Assembly: GCF_023634655.1 (NCBI RefSeq)
Contig: NZ_JAMKMS010000004.1
Coordinates: 62,001 to 126,000 of the forward strand
DNA from: Vibrio methylphosphonaticus
Lineage (GTDB): Bacteria; Pseudomonadota; Gammaproteobacteria; Enterobacterales; Vibrionaceae
DNA: 64,000 nucleotides
Direction: 5' to 3'
Part shown: positions 37,603 to 46,014 of the stretch, in pieces
Position numbering within the stretch: the stretch's first letter is position 1
How the letters are laid out: every line of letters starts with the position of its first letter
Notes under the pieces: model-generated
The model's input: the letters and a program-made list of their open reading frames with translations, nothing else
Told to the model about the DNA's origin: nothing
The model's database searches: none
Program-made: the position numbers and the translations under genes

Positions 37603-39834
37603 ATGAGTTATCTTGCTTTAGCCCGTAAATGGCGCCCAAAACAGTTTTCAGAAGTCGTGGGACAAGCACATGTCCTTACTGCTTTAGAAAATGCATTAAG
37701 TCAAAACCGTTTACATCATGCCTATTTATTTAGTGGTACTCGAGGTGTGGGTAAAACCACAATAGGGCGTCTGTTTGCTAAAGGGTTGAACTGTGAAACG
37801 GGCATTACTTCTAATCCGTGCGGTAAATGTGCGACGTGCGTTGAAATTGATGAAGGGCGAAGTGTCGACTTACTAGAAATCGATGCTGCCTCTCGGACTA
37901 AAGTTGAAGACACTCGTGAGTTACTTGATAACGTTCAATACAAGCCGGCGCGTAATCGTTTCAAGGTTTACTTGATCGATGAAGTGCATATGTTGTCACG
38001 CCACAGTTTTAATGCCTTACTGAAAACATTGGAAGAGCCACCAGAATACGTCAAATTCTTGCTGGCGACGACCGATCCACAAAAGCTGCCCGTGACCATC
38101 TTGTCACGTTGTTTGCAATTCCACTTGAAACCCATCACGGTCGATACCATTCAACAGCAGTTGGTCGATATCCTTGTGCATGAGAAGGTGGACGCGGAAC
38201 ATCAAGCACTGGCATTAATCTCTCATGCCGCCGATGGCAGCATGCGGGATGCGTTGAGTTTAACCGACCAAGCGATAGCATTAGGCAGCGGGCACATTAC
38301 TAAGCCCACCGTTAGCATGATGCTGGGCACATTAGATACGTCTCTTGCTGTTAAGATCATTCAAGCCATTACTACCGGCGATGCGGCTCAAGTCATGAGT
38401 ACGGTAGAGCAATTGGCTGATAACGGCGTTGATTGGGATTCGTTACTGCTGGAAATTGGCGCTCAATTGCATCGTATTGCGATGTATCAAGCCCTACCAG
38501 GAAGCCTTGATGTGAGTATTCCTGATAACGAAAAAGTCGCCACGCTGGGTGCAAAACTTCAGCCAACTGATGTGCAGCTCTACTATCAAATTGCAATAAA
38601 AGGTCGCCAAGATCTCGTCGCTTCTCCATCCCAGCGAGTCGCGGTAGAAATGACATTGTTACGAATGTTAGCCTTCAGGCCCGCGACAGCACTTAGCAGT
38701 AATGACATTGTTGTTACTGGCTCAGCACAAACACAGACCGCTCCTAGTGCCGCGAATATCAGTCCATCAGTACCTGTTACGCCGGCTTCACAACCGCCAG
38801 TCCAGGGCTATTCTGCACCTGTAGAATCGTCAATACCTTATGATGCGCCGCCACAAGAGCATTATGGCATGCCGTCAGACAATAGTAGTGAGGCAGTGTA
38901 TTCCGCCCCACAGAGCTCTGACTCAGTTCCCCCAAGTTATGATTCAGCGACCCAAGGCTATTATCCTGATTCGGTGCCACAGCATGGTTCGCCATCATCG
39001 GTGTCGCAACCAACGCTCAATCAACGTTCGGCGAATCAACAGTCGGTGCACGCATCTCAGCAACCGATGACGCAAGAACCGGTGTCTCAGCCTAAGACGG
39101 CGCCTGTTGGCGGTTTGCGACATCAATTGCGTTCCAAAAGGCAGACAACGGCGTCGAATGTCACTCGTTCTGGAGCACCAACCACAAAAAAGACTGATGC
39201 GTCACCCGAGCCTGCATCAGCAATAGAAAGAGTTGCGCAGCGAAGTAATCCTCGTCGTGCCGTTTCTGCTATTTCCGGTGACGCGAGTCGTATCAATGCT
39301 CCTGAGCAAGTAGATGAGAATGAGCCTTATCGTTGGCGTGCGATGAATAAAGCTGTCGTGGAAACTAACGTAGCCCCATCTGTTAAGCCTTCAACGTTAA
39401 GGAAGGCTCTTGAACATATAAAAACGCCAGAAATGGCGCAGCGATTAACAGTTGAAGCTGCACAGCAAGATTCATGGGCGGCGTTAATTGAGAAACTAAA
39501 TACGAGTAAGCTGGTCCAACAATTAGCGTTGAACTCCGCTTACAGTAAAGATGGCTCTTCTATCTCTCTTGGTTTGCGGGCTACGCACGCACATTTGAAT
39601 ACGGACAGAAACCAATCTGAGTTGTTGGCAAGTTTAAATTCAGCGCTTGGCGAATCGTGTCACTTGTCTGTAGAAGTGTCAGAGCAGGGGACAACTCCCC
39701 TCGAATTAAGAGAAAAGATCTACCAAGATAAACTGGCGCAAGCAGCGGGAGCTTTACAATCTGATGCTAATGTACAGTTTATTGTTACAAGATTTTCTGC
39801 AGAGCTGGACGAAGAGAGTATTCGTCCGCTATAA
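37603..39834 (+). CDS. dnaX: DNA polymerase III tau/gamma subunit DnaX
   Basis: Tau is 743 residues (E. coli 643). AAA+ clamp-loader ATPase: Walker A GTRGVGKT (45-52), zinc cysteines in NPCGKCATC, Walker B LIDEVHML and sensor SRC. A Pro/Ser/Gln-rich linker of about 150 residues follows, longer than in E. coli, then the C-terminal domain that binds polymerase and helicase. A programmed -1 frameshift at 39186-39192 should also yield gamma of 531 residues ending Lys-Lys-Asp. The start at 37603 gives MSYLALARKWRPKQF, the family N terminus. Confidence 0.96.
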   Translation: MSYLALARKWRPKQFSEVVGQAHVLTALENALSQNRLHHAYLFSGTRGVGKTTIGRLFAKGLNCETGITSNPCGKCATCVEIDEGRSVDLLEIDAASRTKVEDTRELLDNVQYKPARNRFKVYLIDEVHMLSRHSFNALLKTLEEPPEYVKFLLATTDPQKLPVTILSRCLQFHLKPITVDTIQQQLVDILVHEKVDAEHQALALISHAADGSMRDALSLTDQAIALGSGHITKPTVSMMLGTLDTSLAVKIIQAITTGDAAQVMSTVEQLADNGVDWDSLLLEIGAQLHRIAMYQALPGSLDVSIPDNEKVATLGAKLQPTDVQLYYQIAIKGRQDLVASPSQRVAVEMTLLRMLAFRPATALSSNDIVVTGSAQTQTAPSAANISPSVPVTPASQPPVQGYSAPVESSIPYDAPPQEHYGMPSDNSSEAVYSAPQSSDSVPPSYDSATQGYYPDSVPQHGSPSSVSQPTLNQRSANQQSVHASQQPMTQEPVSQPKTAPVGGLRHQLRSKRQTTASNVTRSGAPTTKKTDASPEPASAIERVAQRSNPRRAVSAISGDASRINAPEQVDENEPYRWRAMNKAVVETNVAPSVKPSTLRKALEHIKTPEMAQRLTVEAAQQDSWAALIEKLNTSKLVQQLALNSAYSKDGSSISLGLRATHAHLNTDRNQSELLASLNSALGESCHLSVEVSEQGTTPLELREKIYQDKLAQAAGALQSDANVQFIVTRFSAELDEESIRPL
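39172..39220 (+). promoter_or_regulatory. Programmed -1 frameshift signal of dnaX
   Basis: Three parts are visible. A Shine-Dalgarno-like GGAG at 39172-39175; ten bases later the slippery heptamer A-AAA-AAG (39186-39192) in the correct phase (ACA AAA AAG); then a hairpin CTGATGC (39194-39200) with GCATCAG (39214-39220). After slipping, the ribosome reads GAC then TGA (39195-39197). The parts and spacing mirror E. coli dnaX (GCA AAA AAG, stop after one codon). Confidence 0.88.
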
Positions 39835-39840
39835 GTCTAT

Positions 39841-39872
39841 AATGCAAAGTATGTTAAGGGGTTGCATTTTTT
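39841..39872 (+). terminator. Weak terminator-like hairpin between dnaX and ybaB
   Basis: AATGCAA (39841-39847) pairs with TTGCATT (39862-39868) over a 13-base loop, followed by TTTT. It could partially terminate dnaX transcripts or mark the ybaB-recR promoter region. Confidence 0.5.
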
Positions 39873-39920
39873 AGCTGTGCCCCCATGTTATTAATAATCT
39901 GAATCAACCGAGAGAAACCT

Positions 39921-40250
39921 ATGTTTGGTAAAGGCGGAATGGGCAACATGATGAAGCAAGCCCAGCAAATGCAAGAGCGTATGCAAAAGCTTCAGGAAGA
40001 AATCGCAAACATGGAAGTGACAGGTGAATCTGGTGCGGGCCTTGTTAAGGTAACGATCACTGGTAGCCATAGCACACGTCGTGTCGAGATCGATGAGAGC
40101 TTGATGGAAGACGATAAAGAAATGCTAGAAGATTTGATTGCCGCTGCATTTAACGATGCTGCGCGTCGTGTCGAAGAAACACAAAAAGAGAAAATGGCTT
40201 CAGTGACTGGCGGTATGCAATTACCACCAGGTATGAAAATGCCATTCTAA
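39921..40250 (+). CDS. ybaB: YbaB/EbfC nucleoid-associated protein
   Basis: A 109-residue DNA-binding dimer: Met/Gln-rich N-terminal helix ([26 protein letters not shown]), a central sheet ([20 protein letters not shown]) and a C-terminal helix. It lies between dnaX and recR as in most proteobacteria. AGAGAAA ribosome site nine bases upstream. Confidence 0.95.
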   Translation: MFGKGGMGNMMKQAQQMQERMQKLQEEIANMEVTGESGAGLVKVTITGSHSTRRVEIDESLMEDDKEMLEDLIAAAFNDAARRVEETQKEKMASVTGGMQLPPGMKMPF

Positions 40251-40272
40251 TTGAAAAATTAGAGAACAATAA

Positions 40273-40872
40273 ATGCGAACTAGCCAAATGCTGGAGCATT
40301 TGATGGAGGCCTTGCGATGTCTACCTGGGGTTGGTCCCAAGTCAGCACAACGCATGGCCTTTCATTTGTTACAGCGAGACAGAAAAGGTGGGCTGCAGCT
40401 CGCTGATCTTTTGTCTCAAGCCATGACCGATATCGGTCACTGTCAGGAATGTCGGACGTTTACGGAAGAAGAAACCTGTCATATTTGTACTAACCCAAAA
40501 CGGAAAGAAAACGGCCAATTGTGCGTAGTAGAAAGCCCGGCAGATATCGCTGCGGTGGAAGCAACCGGACAATATTCAGGGCGCTACTTTGTGTTGATGG
40601 GGCATCTCTCACCACTCGATGGCATCGGGCCAAGTGATATTGGTTTAGATACGTTGGACTACCGATTAAGACAGCGTGATATTAGCGAAGTTATTCTTGC
40701 CACTAACCCGACAGTTGAAGGTGAGGCCACCGCTCACTATATTGCTGAGTTGTGTCACGAGCATGAAGTAACCGCGAGCCGTATTGCTCATGGTGTCCCT
40801 GTTGGGGGAGAGCTTGAACTGGTAGATGGTACAACCTTGTCTCATTCCTTGCTGGGACGACACAAGATTTAA
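40273..40872 (+). CDS. recR: Recombination mediator RecR
   Basis: A 199-residue protein of the RecFOR pathway that helps load RecA on gapped DNA. N-terminal helix-hairpin-helix ([17 protein letters not shown]), a Cys4 zinc finger (CQECRTF, CHIC) and a TOPRIM domain ([26 protein letters not shown]) are present. It follows ybaB by 22 bases and ends at a terminator. Confidence 0.96.
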   Translation: MRTSQMLEHLMEALRCLPGVGPKSAQRMAFHLLQRDRKGGLQLADLLSQAMTDIGHCQECRTFTEEETCHICTNPKRKENGQLCVVESPADIAAVEATGQYSGRYFVLMGHLSPLDGIGPSDIGLDTLDYRLRQRDISEVILATNPTVEGEATAHYIAELCHEHEVTASRIAHGVPVGGELELVDGTTLSHSLLGRHKI

Positions 40873-40898
40873 AAAGGCGCGTTTATCGCGCCTTTTTT
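40871..40898. terminator. Terminator between recR and aqpZ
   Basis: AAAAGGCGCG (40872-40881), loop, CGCGCCTTTT with T to 40898. A-rich on the far side, so it can serve both convergent genes. Confidence 0.92.
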
Positions 40899-40925
40899 GA
40901 TCTTCTCATGTCAATTTCTATTATT

Positions 40926-40959
40926 CTCTAATCACTATTACTCTCTAATCACTATTACT
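40926..40959 (-). repeat. 17-base tandem duplication at the aqpZ stop
   Basis: Two perfect copies (40926-40942 and 40943-40959) of a 17-mer, on the minus strand AGTAATAGTGATTAGAG, plus a partial third. The upstream copy encodes the aqpZ C terminus Ser-Asn-Ser-Asp and its stop codon; the second copy is 3' UTR. Confidence 0.85.
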
Positions 40960-41640
40960 CCCAAGCAAAGAGCGATAGATCCATGCCCCAATCACAGCGC
41001 CAATGATGGGGGCAACCCAAAATAGCCACAACTGAGCGGTTGCCCACTCGCCTACATACAGTGCTACACCAGTACTACGGGCCGGGTTAACGGAAGTATT
41101 AGTGACAGGAATACTGATAAGGTGAATGAGGGTAAGACATAAACCAATGGCAATAGGGGCGAAGCCCTGTGGTGCTCTTGAATCGGTAGCGCCCATGATG
41201 ACAATAAGGAACATGGCGGTCATTACAATTTCACAAACTAGCGCAGCCGTTAGCGTATAACCGCCAGGAGAGTGCTCGCCATAACCATTAGACGCGAAAC
41301 CAGAGGCAGTAGCATCAAACCCTGCTTGCCCAGAAGCAATAAGGTAGAGTACGCCACCGGCTAACACCCCACCAACGACCTGAGCAATGATGTAGGGCAA
41401 AAGCTCTTTGGCTTCAAATCGCCCGCCGGCCCATAAACCAATACTGACCGCCGGATTCAGGTGGCAGCCCGAGATATGTCCGATGGCAAAGGCCATGGTT
41501 AATACGGTCAAGCCAAACGCCAGCGCAACACCTAAAAAACCAATCCCGAGTTCAGGAAAACCAGCGGCGAGTACAGCTGACCCACATCCTCCTAAAACCA
41601 ACCAAAATGTACCAAATAGCTCAGCTAAATAACGATTCAT
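40945..41640 (-). CDS. aqpZ: Aquaporin Z
   Basis: A 231-residue water channel, exactly the E. coli length. The two NPA boxes are [13 protein letters not shown] and [13 protein letters not shown]; the selectivity-filter residues include the conserved Arg after the second NPA. Six membrane helices. Start at 41640 gives [15 protein letters not shown]; a frame four codons longer has no support. The last four codons lie in a 17-base tandem duplication. Confidence 0.95.
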   Translation of the reverse strand: MNRYLAELFGTFWLVLGGCGSAVLAAGFPELGIGFLGVALAFGLTVLTMAFAIGHISGCHLNPAVSIGLWAGGRFEAKELLPYIIAQVVGGVLAGGVLYLIASGQAGFDATASGFASNGYGEHSPGGYTLTAALVCEIVMTAMFLIVIMGATDSRAPQGFAPIAIGLCLTLIHLISIPVTNTSVNPARSTGVALYVGEWATAQLWLFWVAPIIGAVIGAWIYRSLLGSNSD

Positions 41641-41751
41641 AAGAAATCCCACTCCTATAATTGTGGCTCCTTTGAAACATAGCTGATTATATTGATACCG
41701 CCAGTACTGATGAGGAAGTACTCACCTTCAGTCTCAGCATAAGGAAGAGAT

Positions 41752-41994
41752 TTATTGAGAAAGGAGTGTGAGTTCAGCTGCGGAATAGTGCTCAGCTTCT
41801 TTACCTTTTGAAATCAGATCGATAACGTCAAACTGGCTCATATCAGTAAATTCTTTCGCTAGATAATCGCGAAATGCTTTTTCGTTTGGCCACTTGCCAC
41901 GAACGGTATACCCATCGTCCTTATCAAAATCCTCTGTTTCGAAGAAAGAAAAATCAGTCATACCGATATTGTGACAGTACAAGACGAGATACAT
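41752..41994 (-). CDS. Hypothetical 80-residue protein
   Basis: Unrecognised. ATG at 41994 with a good AAGGA site six bases upstream. The product is soluble and acidic with aromatic patches (DFSFFETEDFDKDDGYTVRGKWPNEKAFRDYLAKEF) and a helical C terminus (AEHYSAAELTLLSQ). Lone gene between aqpZ and an MFS gene on the same strand. A frame of this composition with a clear ribosome site is likely real. Confidence 0.6.
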   Translation of the reverse strand: MYLVLYCHNIGMTDFSFFETEDFDKDDGYTVRGKWPNEKAFRDYLAKEFTDMSQFDVIDLISKGKEAEHYSAAELTLLSQ

Positions 41995-42149
41995 GGTAAA
42001 TCCTTAATTGGGCTTGTTGGCTTTGGGGTCATGGATTAGCGAAATAGGGTACCGAGGGAGGTAAGGCAGTGTGTTACTGATATCCTTACCTTAACCCACG
42101 TTATCTAAGTCGTCGACCGATGGTCGAGCGCCAACCCGAAAAACAATGA

Positions 42150-43481
42150 CTAAAAAATGGCTTTTTGTTTGTCCTTAAAATAAAACGCCGCACTGATTAC
42201 GATGAATAGCGCTGTGAAATAATAGAAAAACGAAGAAAGTGAAGCTAGGAAGTCGAGGTGTTGCTCAATCTGCTGCTCGCTATAATTCTGCGACAACAAT
42301 TTGTAGTAGTAAGCGTATAAAATACCAATCGAGCCATATCCTATATTAAACATTAATCCTTTAAAGCTTAGTACCGTCGCTCGGTTGTGCGATTCGGTAT
42401 TCTTATTGAGGTGGTAACTAATGAAAATATTCATCGTCATAATGATAAAGATTAACAGCAGCGCGGGTATGACACCATAAATCGACCAACCAAGGCTAAT
42501 CCAATAATAGGTTGCCATGGTTGCTAATCCCATGATAAAAATAAATTTTTTTGGCTCCATACTTTCCGCTAATCTACGACTTTTTCCAGCTAATAGAATT
42601 TGTAGGACACTTATACCCGCCCCAATTAATCCGAAGTAGATAATGGGGATATCAATAGCACGATAATACTGGCTGTTCATGGTCAAAAACATACGAGATG
42701 TATGTTCGAATAAACTGTAATAAAGCAATATGAAGAGGACATAAGGCGTAGACATTACCCATTTAGCGGTAACTTGTGTCAGCTTGAGGCTTGCCAACGT
42801 GGTGGCAATCTTTCCGCCATGTTCAGGCAATGTTTTTTTCGCTTCTCTCATACTAAGCGCTGCGTATATAGCGATCATCGCAACCAGCAGTGTGGCATAG
42901 ACGGGTATGCGCATGATGTCTTGGGTGCTTTCTGGTTCGACGAGTCCAAGAAGATGGTAGACCTTAGCCATAAAACTAACATCATACATAGCGGCGCCTA
43001 AGAGGGTGACGAAAATGCCGACACTTGACGCGATTCGAAGTTGGATTTGTAACACCCGTGGCCATGCTTCTTCTTTGCCTTGCTCCTTTAAGGTGTCATA
43101 AGCTAGGGCTTCATCAGCGCCGCTTGCTAGCGCCATAGCCAGGCCGCTTAGTACTCGGTTGACCAAAAAAACACCGAATACTAAATTGGAGTTGCCGGTG
43201 GGAACAAATGCGATCATTGCGATTTCAACAAACATGATGATCGACGATAACACGACGAGTTTTTTACGCCCTAAAGTATCGGCAAAGGCACCCGATGGGA
43301 CTTCGGCGAGTACGATCGTTGCCGCCCAAACCACATTTAGCATGGCAAATTGAGAGAGAGTTAATCCGTAATCTAAATAGAGAAGCGTAAACACAGGGTA
43401 ATAAAAGCGTGCGAAATAGCTGCTTCGGAACATTAGGAAGTAGCGGACATTACGGACTTGAAGGACTTCTCTGAGCGTCAT
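42150..43481 (-). CDS. Major facilitator superfamily transporter
   Basis: A 443-residue, 12-helix permease. The MFS motif A between helices 2 and 3 is GAFADTLGRKKLVV (about 64-77), preceded by AEVPS, typical of drug/proton antiporters. The long helix 6-7 loop and C-terminal half (YYRAIDIPIIYFGLIGAGISVLQ) follow the usual pattern. Substrate not predictable. A 7-bp dyad with a long loop (42060-42066 with 42084-42090) lies downstream as a possible weak terminator. Confidence 0.8.
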   Translation of the reverse strand: MTLREVLQVRNVRYFLMFRSSYFARFYYPVFTLLYLDYGLTLSQFAMLNVVWAATIVLAEVPSGAFADTLGRKKLVVLSSIIMFVEIAMIAFVPTGNSNLVFGVFLVNRVLSGLAMALASGADEALAYDTLKEQGKEEAWPRVLQIQLRIASSVGIFVTLLGAAMYDVSFMAKVYHLLGLVEPESTQDIMRIPVYATLLVAMIAIYAALSMREAKKTLPEHGGKIATTLASLKLTQVTAKWVMSTPYVLFILLYYSLFEHTSRMFLTMNSQYYRAIDIPIIYFGLIGAGISVLQILLAGKSRRLAESMEPKKFIFIMGLATMATYYWISLGWSIYGVIPALLLIFIIMTMNIFISYHLNKNTESHNRATVLSFKGLMFNIGYGSIGILYAYYYKLLSQNYSEQQIEQHLDFLASLSSFFYYFTALFIVISAAFYFKDKQKAIF

Positions 43482-43642
43482 AAAATATTCAGTCGTATGA
43501 ATTACATAGAGTATGTATAACCCTTTTTCCGCTAAATAGGAAAGGTTTGATCTCTATATCATAATGATTTTACTCAATCCATTCGCGGGTTATGACTCTA
43601 AATGCGACTTATTACTTTAAACACGACTTAGATAGGTATCCG

Positions 43643-43891
43643 CTAAGTAAGGCTATCTAACTCTAACAGGTTACTCAGTGCTTGTTGATTGGTATTGCTA
43701 CACACATCTGGGCATGGTTTAAAGTCATGGCAGACTTTTGGTCGTTCTGGTTTGCCAAAAAGTTTACAAAGATTGTCGTCATTAAGTTGGATACAGCGTA
43801 CACCAGAAGGTTTTCCATTGGGCATACCTGGAATAGCGGAGGAGATACTTGGTGCAATACAGCAGGCGCCGCAGCCTAATCGACAGTCCAT
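43643..43891 (-). CDS. YkgJ-type cysteine-cluster protein
   Basis: An 82-residue protein starting MDCRLGCGACCIAPSISS, with the CxxxCxxCC cluster plus three later groups (VRCIQL, LCKLFG, VCHDFKPCPDVC). Family members are proposed to bind zinc or iron. I prefer ATG 43891, with GAGG upstream, over the frame's start at 43930 (13 more residues). It is divergent from ycgN, another Cys-cluster gene, with 147 bases between. Confidence 0.8.
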   Translation of the reverse strand: MDCRLGCGACCIAPSISSAIPGMPNGKPSGVRCIQLNDDNLCKLFGKPERPKVCHDFKPCPDVCSNTNQQALSNLLELDSLT

Positions 43892-44038
43892 CTTAATAAC
43901 CTCAGAGTAATGGGGCGCAGAGTGTACCAAAACCTAGTCACTTGTACACAATTGAATCACGTTTGTCGTAGGGAATGACTTGAAGTTTGCCTTAACTAGC
44001 GGTATAAAACGCCTCCACAGAACGTAAAGGTAGTCAAC

Positions 44039-44479
44039 ATGAGCAAGCCATTTTGGGAAACAACGCCGTTAGAGGCAATGTCGGAAGAGCAATGGGAGTC
44101 TCTTTGTGACGGCTGTGGGAAATGTTGTCTTCACAAGCTCATGGATGAAGATTCAGATGACGTCTACTACACCAATGTAGCGTGCAGCTGGTTAAACAGT
44201 GACACCTGTTCATGCAAAGATTATATGAACCGCTTTGAATCGGGTGAAGAATGCTTAAAACTCACCAGAGATAAAATTTCCGAGTTCAATTGGTTACCAG
44301 AAACCTGCGCATACCGCTTGCTATCTCAAGGCGATACGTTGCCGCAATGGCACCCTTTAATCACCGGGTCGAAGTCTGCGATGCATGCCGCAGGGGAAAG
44401 TGTAAGAAATAAAGTAGTGTATGAGATTGATGTGATTGATTGGGAAGATCACATTCTTAATCATCCGAATAGAGTCTAA
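44039..44479 (+). CDS. ycgN: YcgN family (UPF0260) cysteine-cluster protein
   Basis: A 146-residue protein (E. coli YcgN 148) with the Cys cluster [15 protein letters not shown] near residues 23-37, then [15 protein letters not shown] and CAYRLL. A metal centre is likely but the function is unknown. Ends at a strong terminator. Confidence 0.92.
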   Translation: MSKPFWETTPLEAMSEEQWESLCDGCGKCCLHKLMDEDSDDVYYTNVACSWLNSDTCSCKDYMNRFESGEECLKLTRDKISEFNWLPETCAYRLLSQGDTLPQWHPLITGSKSAMHAAGESVRNKVVYEIDVIDWEDHILNHPNRV

Positions 44480-44528
44480 ATGATTAATTTTTTCAAATGG
44501 TTAGGTTTATTTTTTTAACCTGTATATC

Positions 44529-44563
44529 GTCTAAAAGCCTTCAGCTAATGAAGGCTTTTAGAC
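44529..44563 (+). terminator. Rho-independent terminator after ycgN
   Basis: A perfect 14-bp stem, GTCTAAAAGCCTTC (44529-44542) with GAAGGCTTTTAGAC (44550-44563), 50 bases past the ycgN stop; the T-run is inside the 3' arm. Confidence 0.85.
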
Positions 44564-44926
44564 ATCTTGTGGACACTTCAGCTGGCTACTTAGGAAGTAA
44601 TAAAAACCACCTGAACCTACTTTTACAGCAATAATGTAAGGGTGCACAGGTGATTTCGTTGACGATTCAATAGCGCATGAAATCCTTCAACGTCGTGGTC
44701 TTTTAGGTCCTCTTATGCCTATTCTAGACTTATGATTTAAGCGGAGGAGCAGCATGCCATTAGCGGCCTTTGTAGTGATATTGCTACCGATGCATCATTG
44801 AAAAAGGCTAACTCCAAAGCTTTCCCCCTCTAGTATTTGTACTCTCTTCCCCGGACTGGCATTCTATAATATTAAAAATGTAGTGCATGGTAACAATAGG
44901 CAAATAACGGCAGGTGGTTACTGTGT
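44564..44926. other. Intergenic stretch with one possible micro-frame
   Basis: 363 bases between the ycgN terminator and a convergent-facing LysR gene end. Apart from the 15-codon frame at 44754-44801 nothing was recognised. Confidence 0.5.
44754..44801 (+). CDS. Possible 15-residue hydrophobic micro-peptide
   Basis: A very strong ribosome site, GGAGGAGCAGC, precedes ATG 44754; the frame reads MPLAAFVVILLPMHH and stops at 44801. TATGAT upstream (44731-44736) could be a -10 element. It may be a real hydrophobic micro-peptide, a decayed gene start, or chance. Confidence 0.25.
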   Translation: MPLAAFVVILLPMHH

Positions 44927-45835
44927 TTAGCCGATAGCCAGTTGCACATCCGGCTTGATCCTTGAGCATGTGCTGACAAACTTTTCTAACGCACTACTGG
45001 CACCACTTCGTTTATAGTAAATATAAAGAGGAAGTACTAAATCCACATTATTAATTGGTATACAAACACAATTATTATCAGCGATGAACTTTATGCACTG
45101 CGGGGTAATTGAAACCCCAAGCCCTGAAGACACGGACGTCACAAGATGTCTCATGTTCTCAGGATGAAAAGTGACATTGGGTGTGAAGCCATTCTCTTGA
45201 GCCAACGAAAAAATATGTTCATACATCTCTATCCATTCAGACCGATGAAACAAGATAAAAGGCTCGTCTTCAAGATCAGACATCGTGACCTCAGTCTGGC
45301 TAGCAAGTGGGTGCTGCGTTGGCACAATCGCGACCATTTTGTCGGCGTAAATTTCTTCTACAGAAAATACACTCTCATCGAGTTTTGGTTGTCGCCTTGA
45401 AAAGGCCACATCGATTTTGTCTTGTGTTAGTGCCTCAAATTGTTCTTTTCCGGTCATTTCATGAAGACTAGTCGTGACATCTGCATGCTTGAGTGAAAAC
45501 TGACCAACAAGATTTGGTAAAAAAAAGGAACATGCTGTCGCTAAATAGCCGATCTTAAGGTGGTTCTTCTCTTCTTGTTGTGTGTTTTTCACTAAAGTTT
45601 TAACGCGCTTATCATTGGCTAATATTGCTTGCGCTTCAGGTAGTAACACCGTGCCAGCTTGTGTTAGTTCAACTTGATGAGTCGTGCGTAAAAAGAGTTT
45701 TAGGCCTAGCTCGCTTTCCAGTTCCAATATGTGCCTTGAAACCGTTGGTTGCACGCTATGCAGTTCTCTTGCCGCCGCCGAAAAGTTCTTATGCTTAGCA
45801 ACAGACACGAAAGTTGTCAGTGTTTTTATGTCCAT
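44927..45835 (-). CDS. LysR-family regulator of the symporter-lyase cluster
   Basis: A 302-residue LTTR with the usual N-terminal helix-turn-helix (MDIKTLTTFVSVAKHKNFSAAARELHSVQPTVSRHILELE) and an effector domain (LKIGYLATACSFFLPNLVGQF). It is divergent from the SSS symporter gene across 179 bases, the standard layout for an LTTR that controls its neighbour. The effector is probably the imported sugar or a breakdown product. Confidence 0.88.
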   Translation of the reverse strand: MDIKTLTTFVSVAKHKNFSAAARELHSVQPTVSRHILELESELGLKLFLRTTHQVELTQAGTVLLPEAQAILANDKRVKTLVKNTQQEEKNHLKIGYLATACSFFLPNLVGQFSLKHADVTTSLHEMTGKEQFEALTQDKIDVAFSRRQPKLDESVFSVEEIYADKMVAIVPTQHPLASQTEVTMSDLEDEPFILFHRSEWIEMYEHIFSLAQENGFTPNVTFHPENMRHLVTSVSSGLGVSITPQCIKFIADNNCVCIPINNVDLVLPLYIYYKRSGASSALEKFVSTCSRIKPDVQLAIG

Positions 45836-45855
45836 TTATCCAGTCATTCTTATTT

Positions 45856-45872
45856 TGTATTATTGTTATACA
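45856..45872. promoter_or_regulatory. LysR-type box TGTAT-N7-ATACA
   Basis: A perfect dyad lying 20 bases upstream of the LysR start in the divergent promoter region. LTTR boxes are short interrupted dyads of this kind (T-N11-A). It is the natural autoregulatory or activation site. Confidence 0.5.
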
Positions 45873-46014
45873 TTATTATCATTTCCAGCTATATGTAAGC
45901 GCGAGTATAGTGAAACTTGCATCAAGTCTCATACTTTTTAAGTAATGCCATCGCTGTATAAAAGTGACCAATAAGGCGAGATATGGCACGTACTCTACAA
46001 CTACAGGAATGCAT

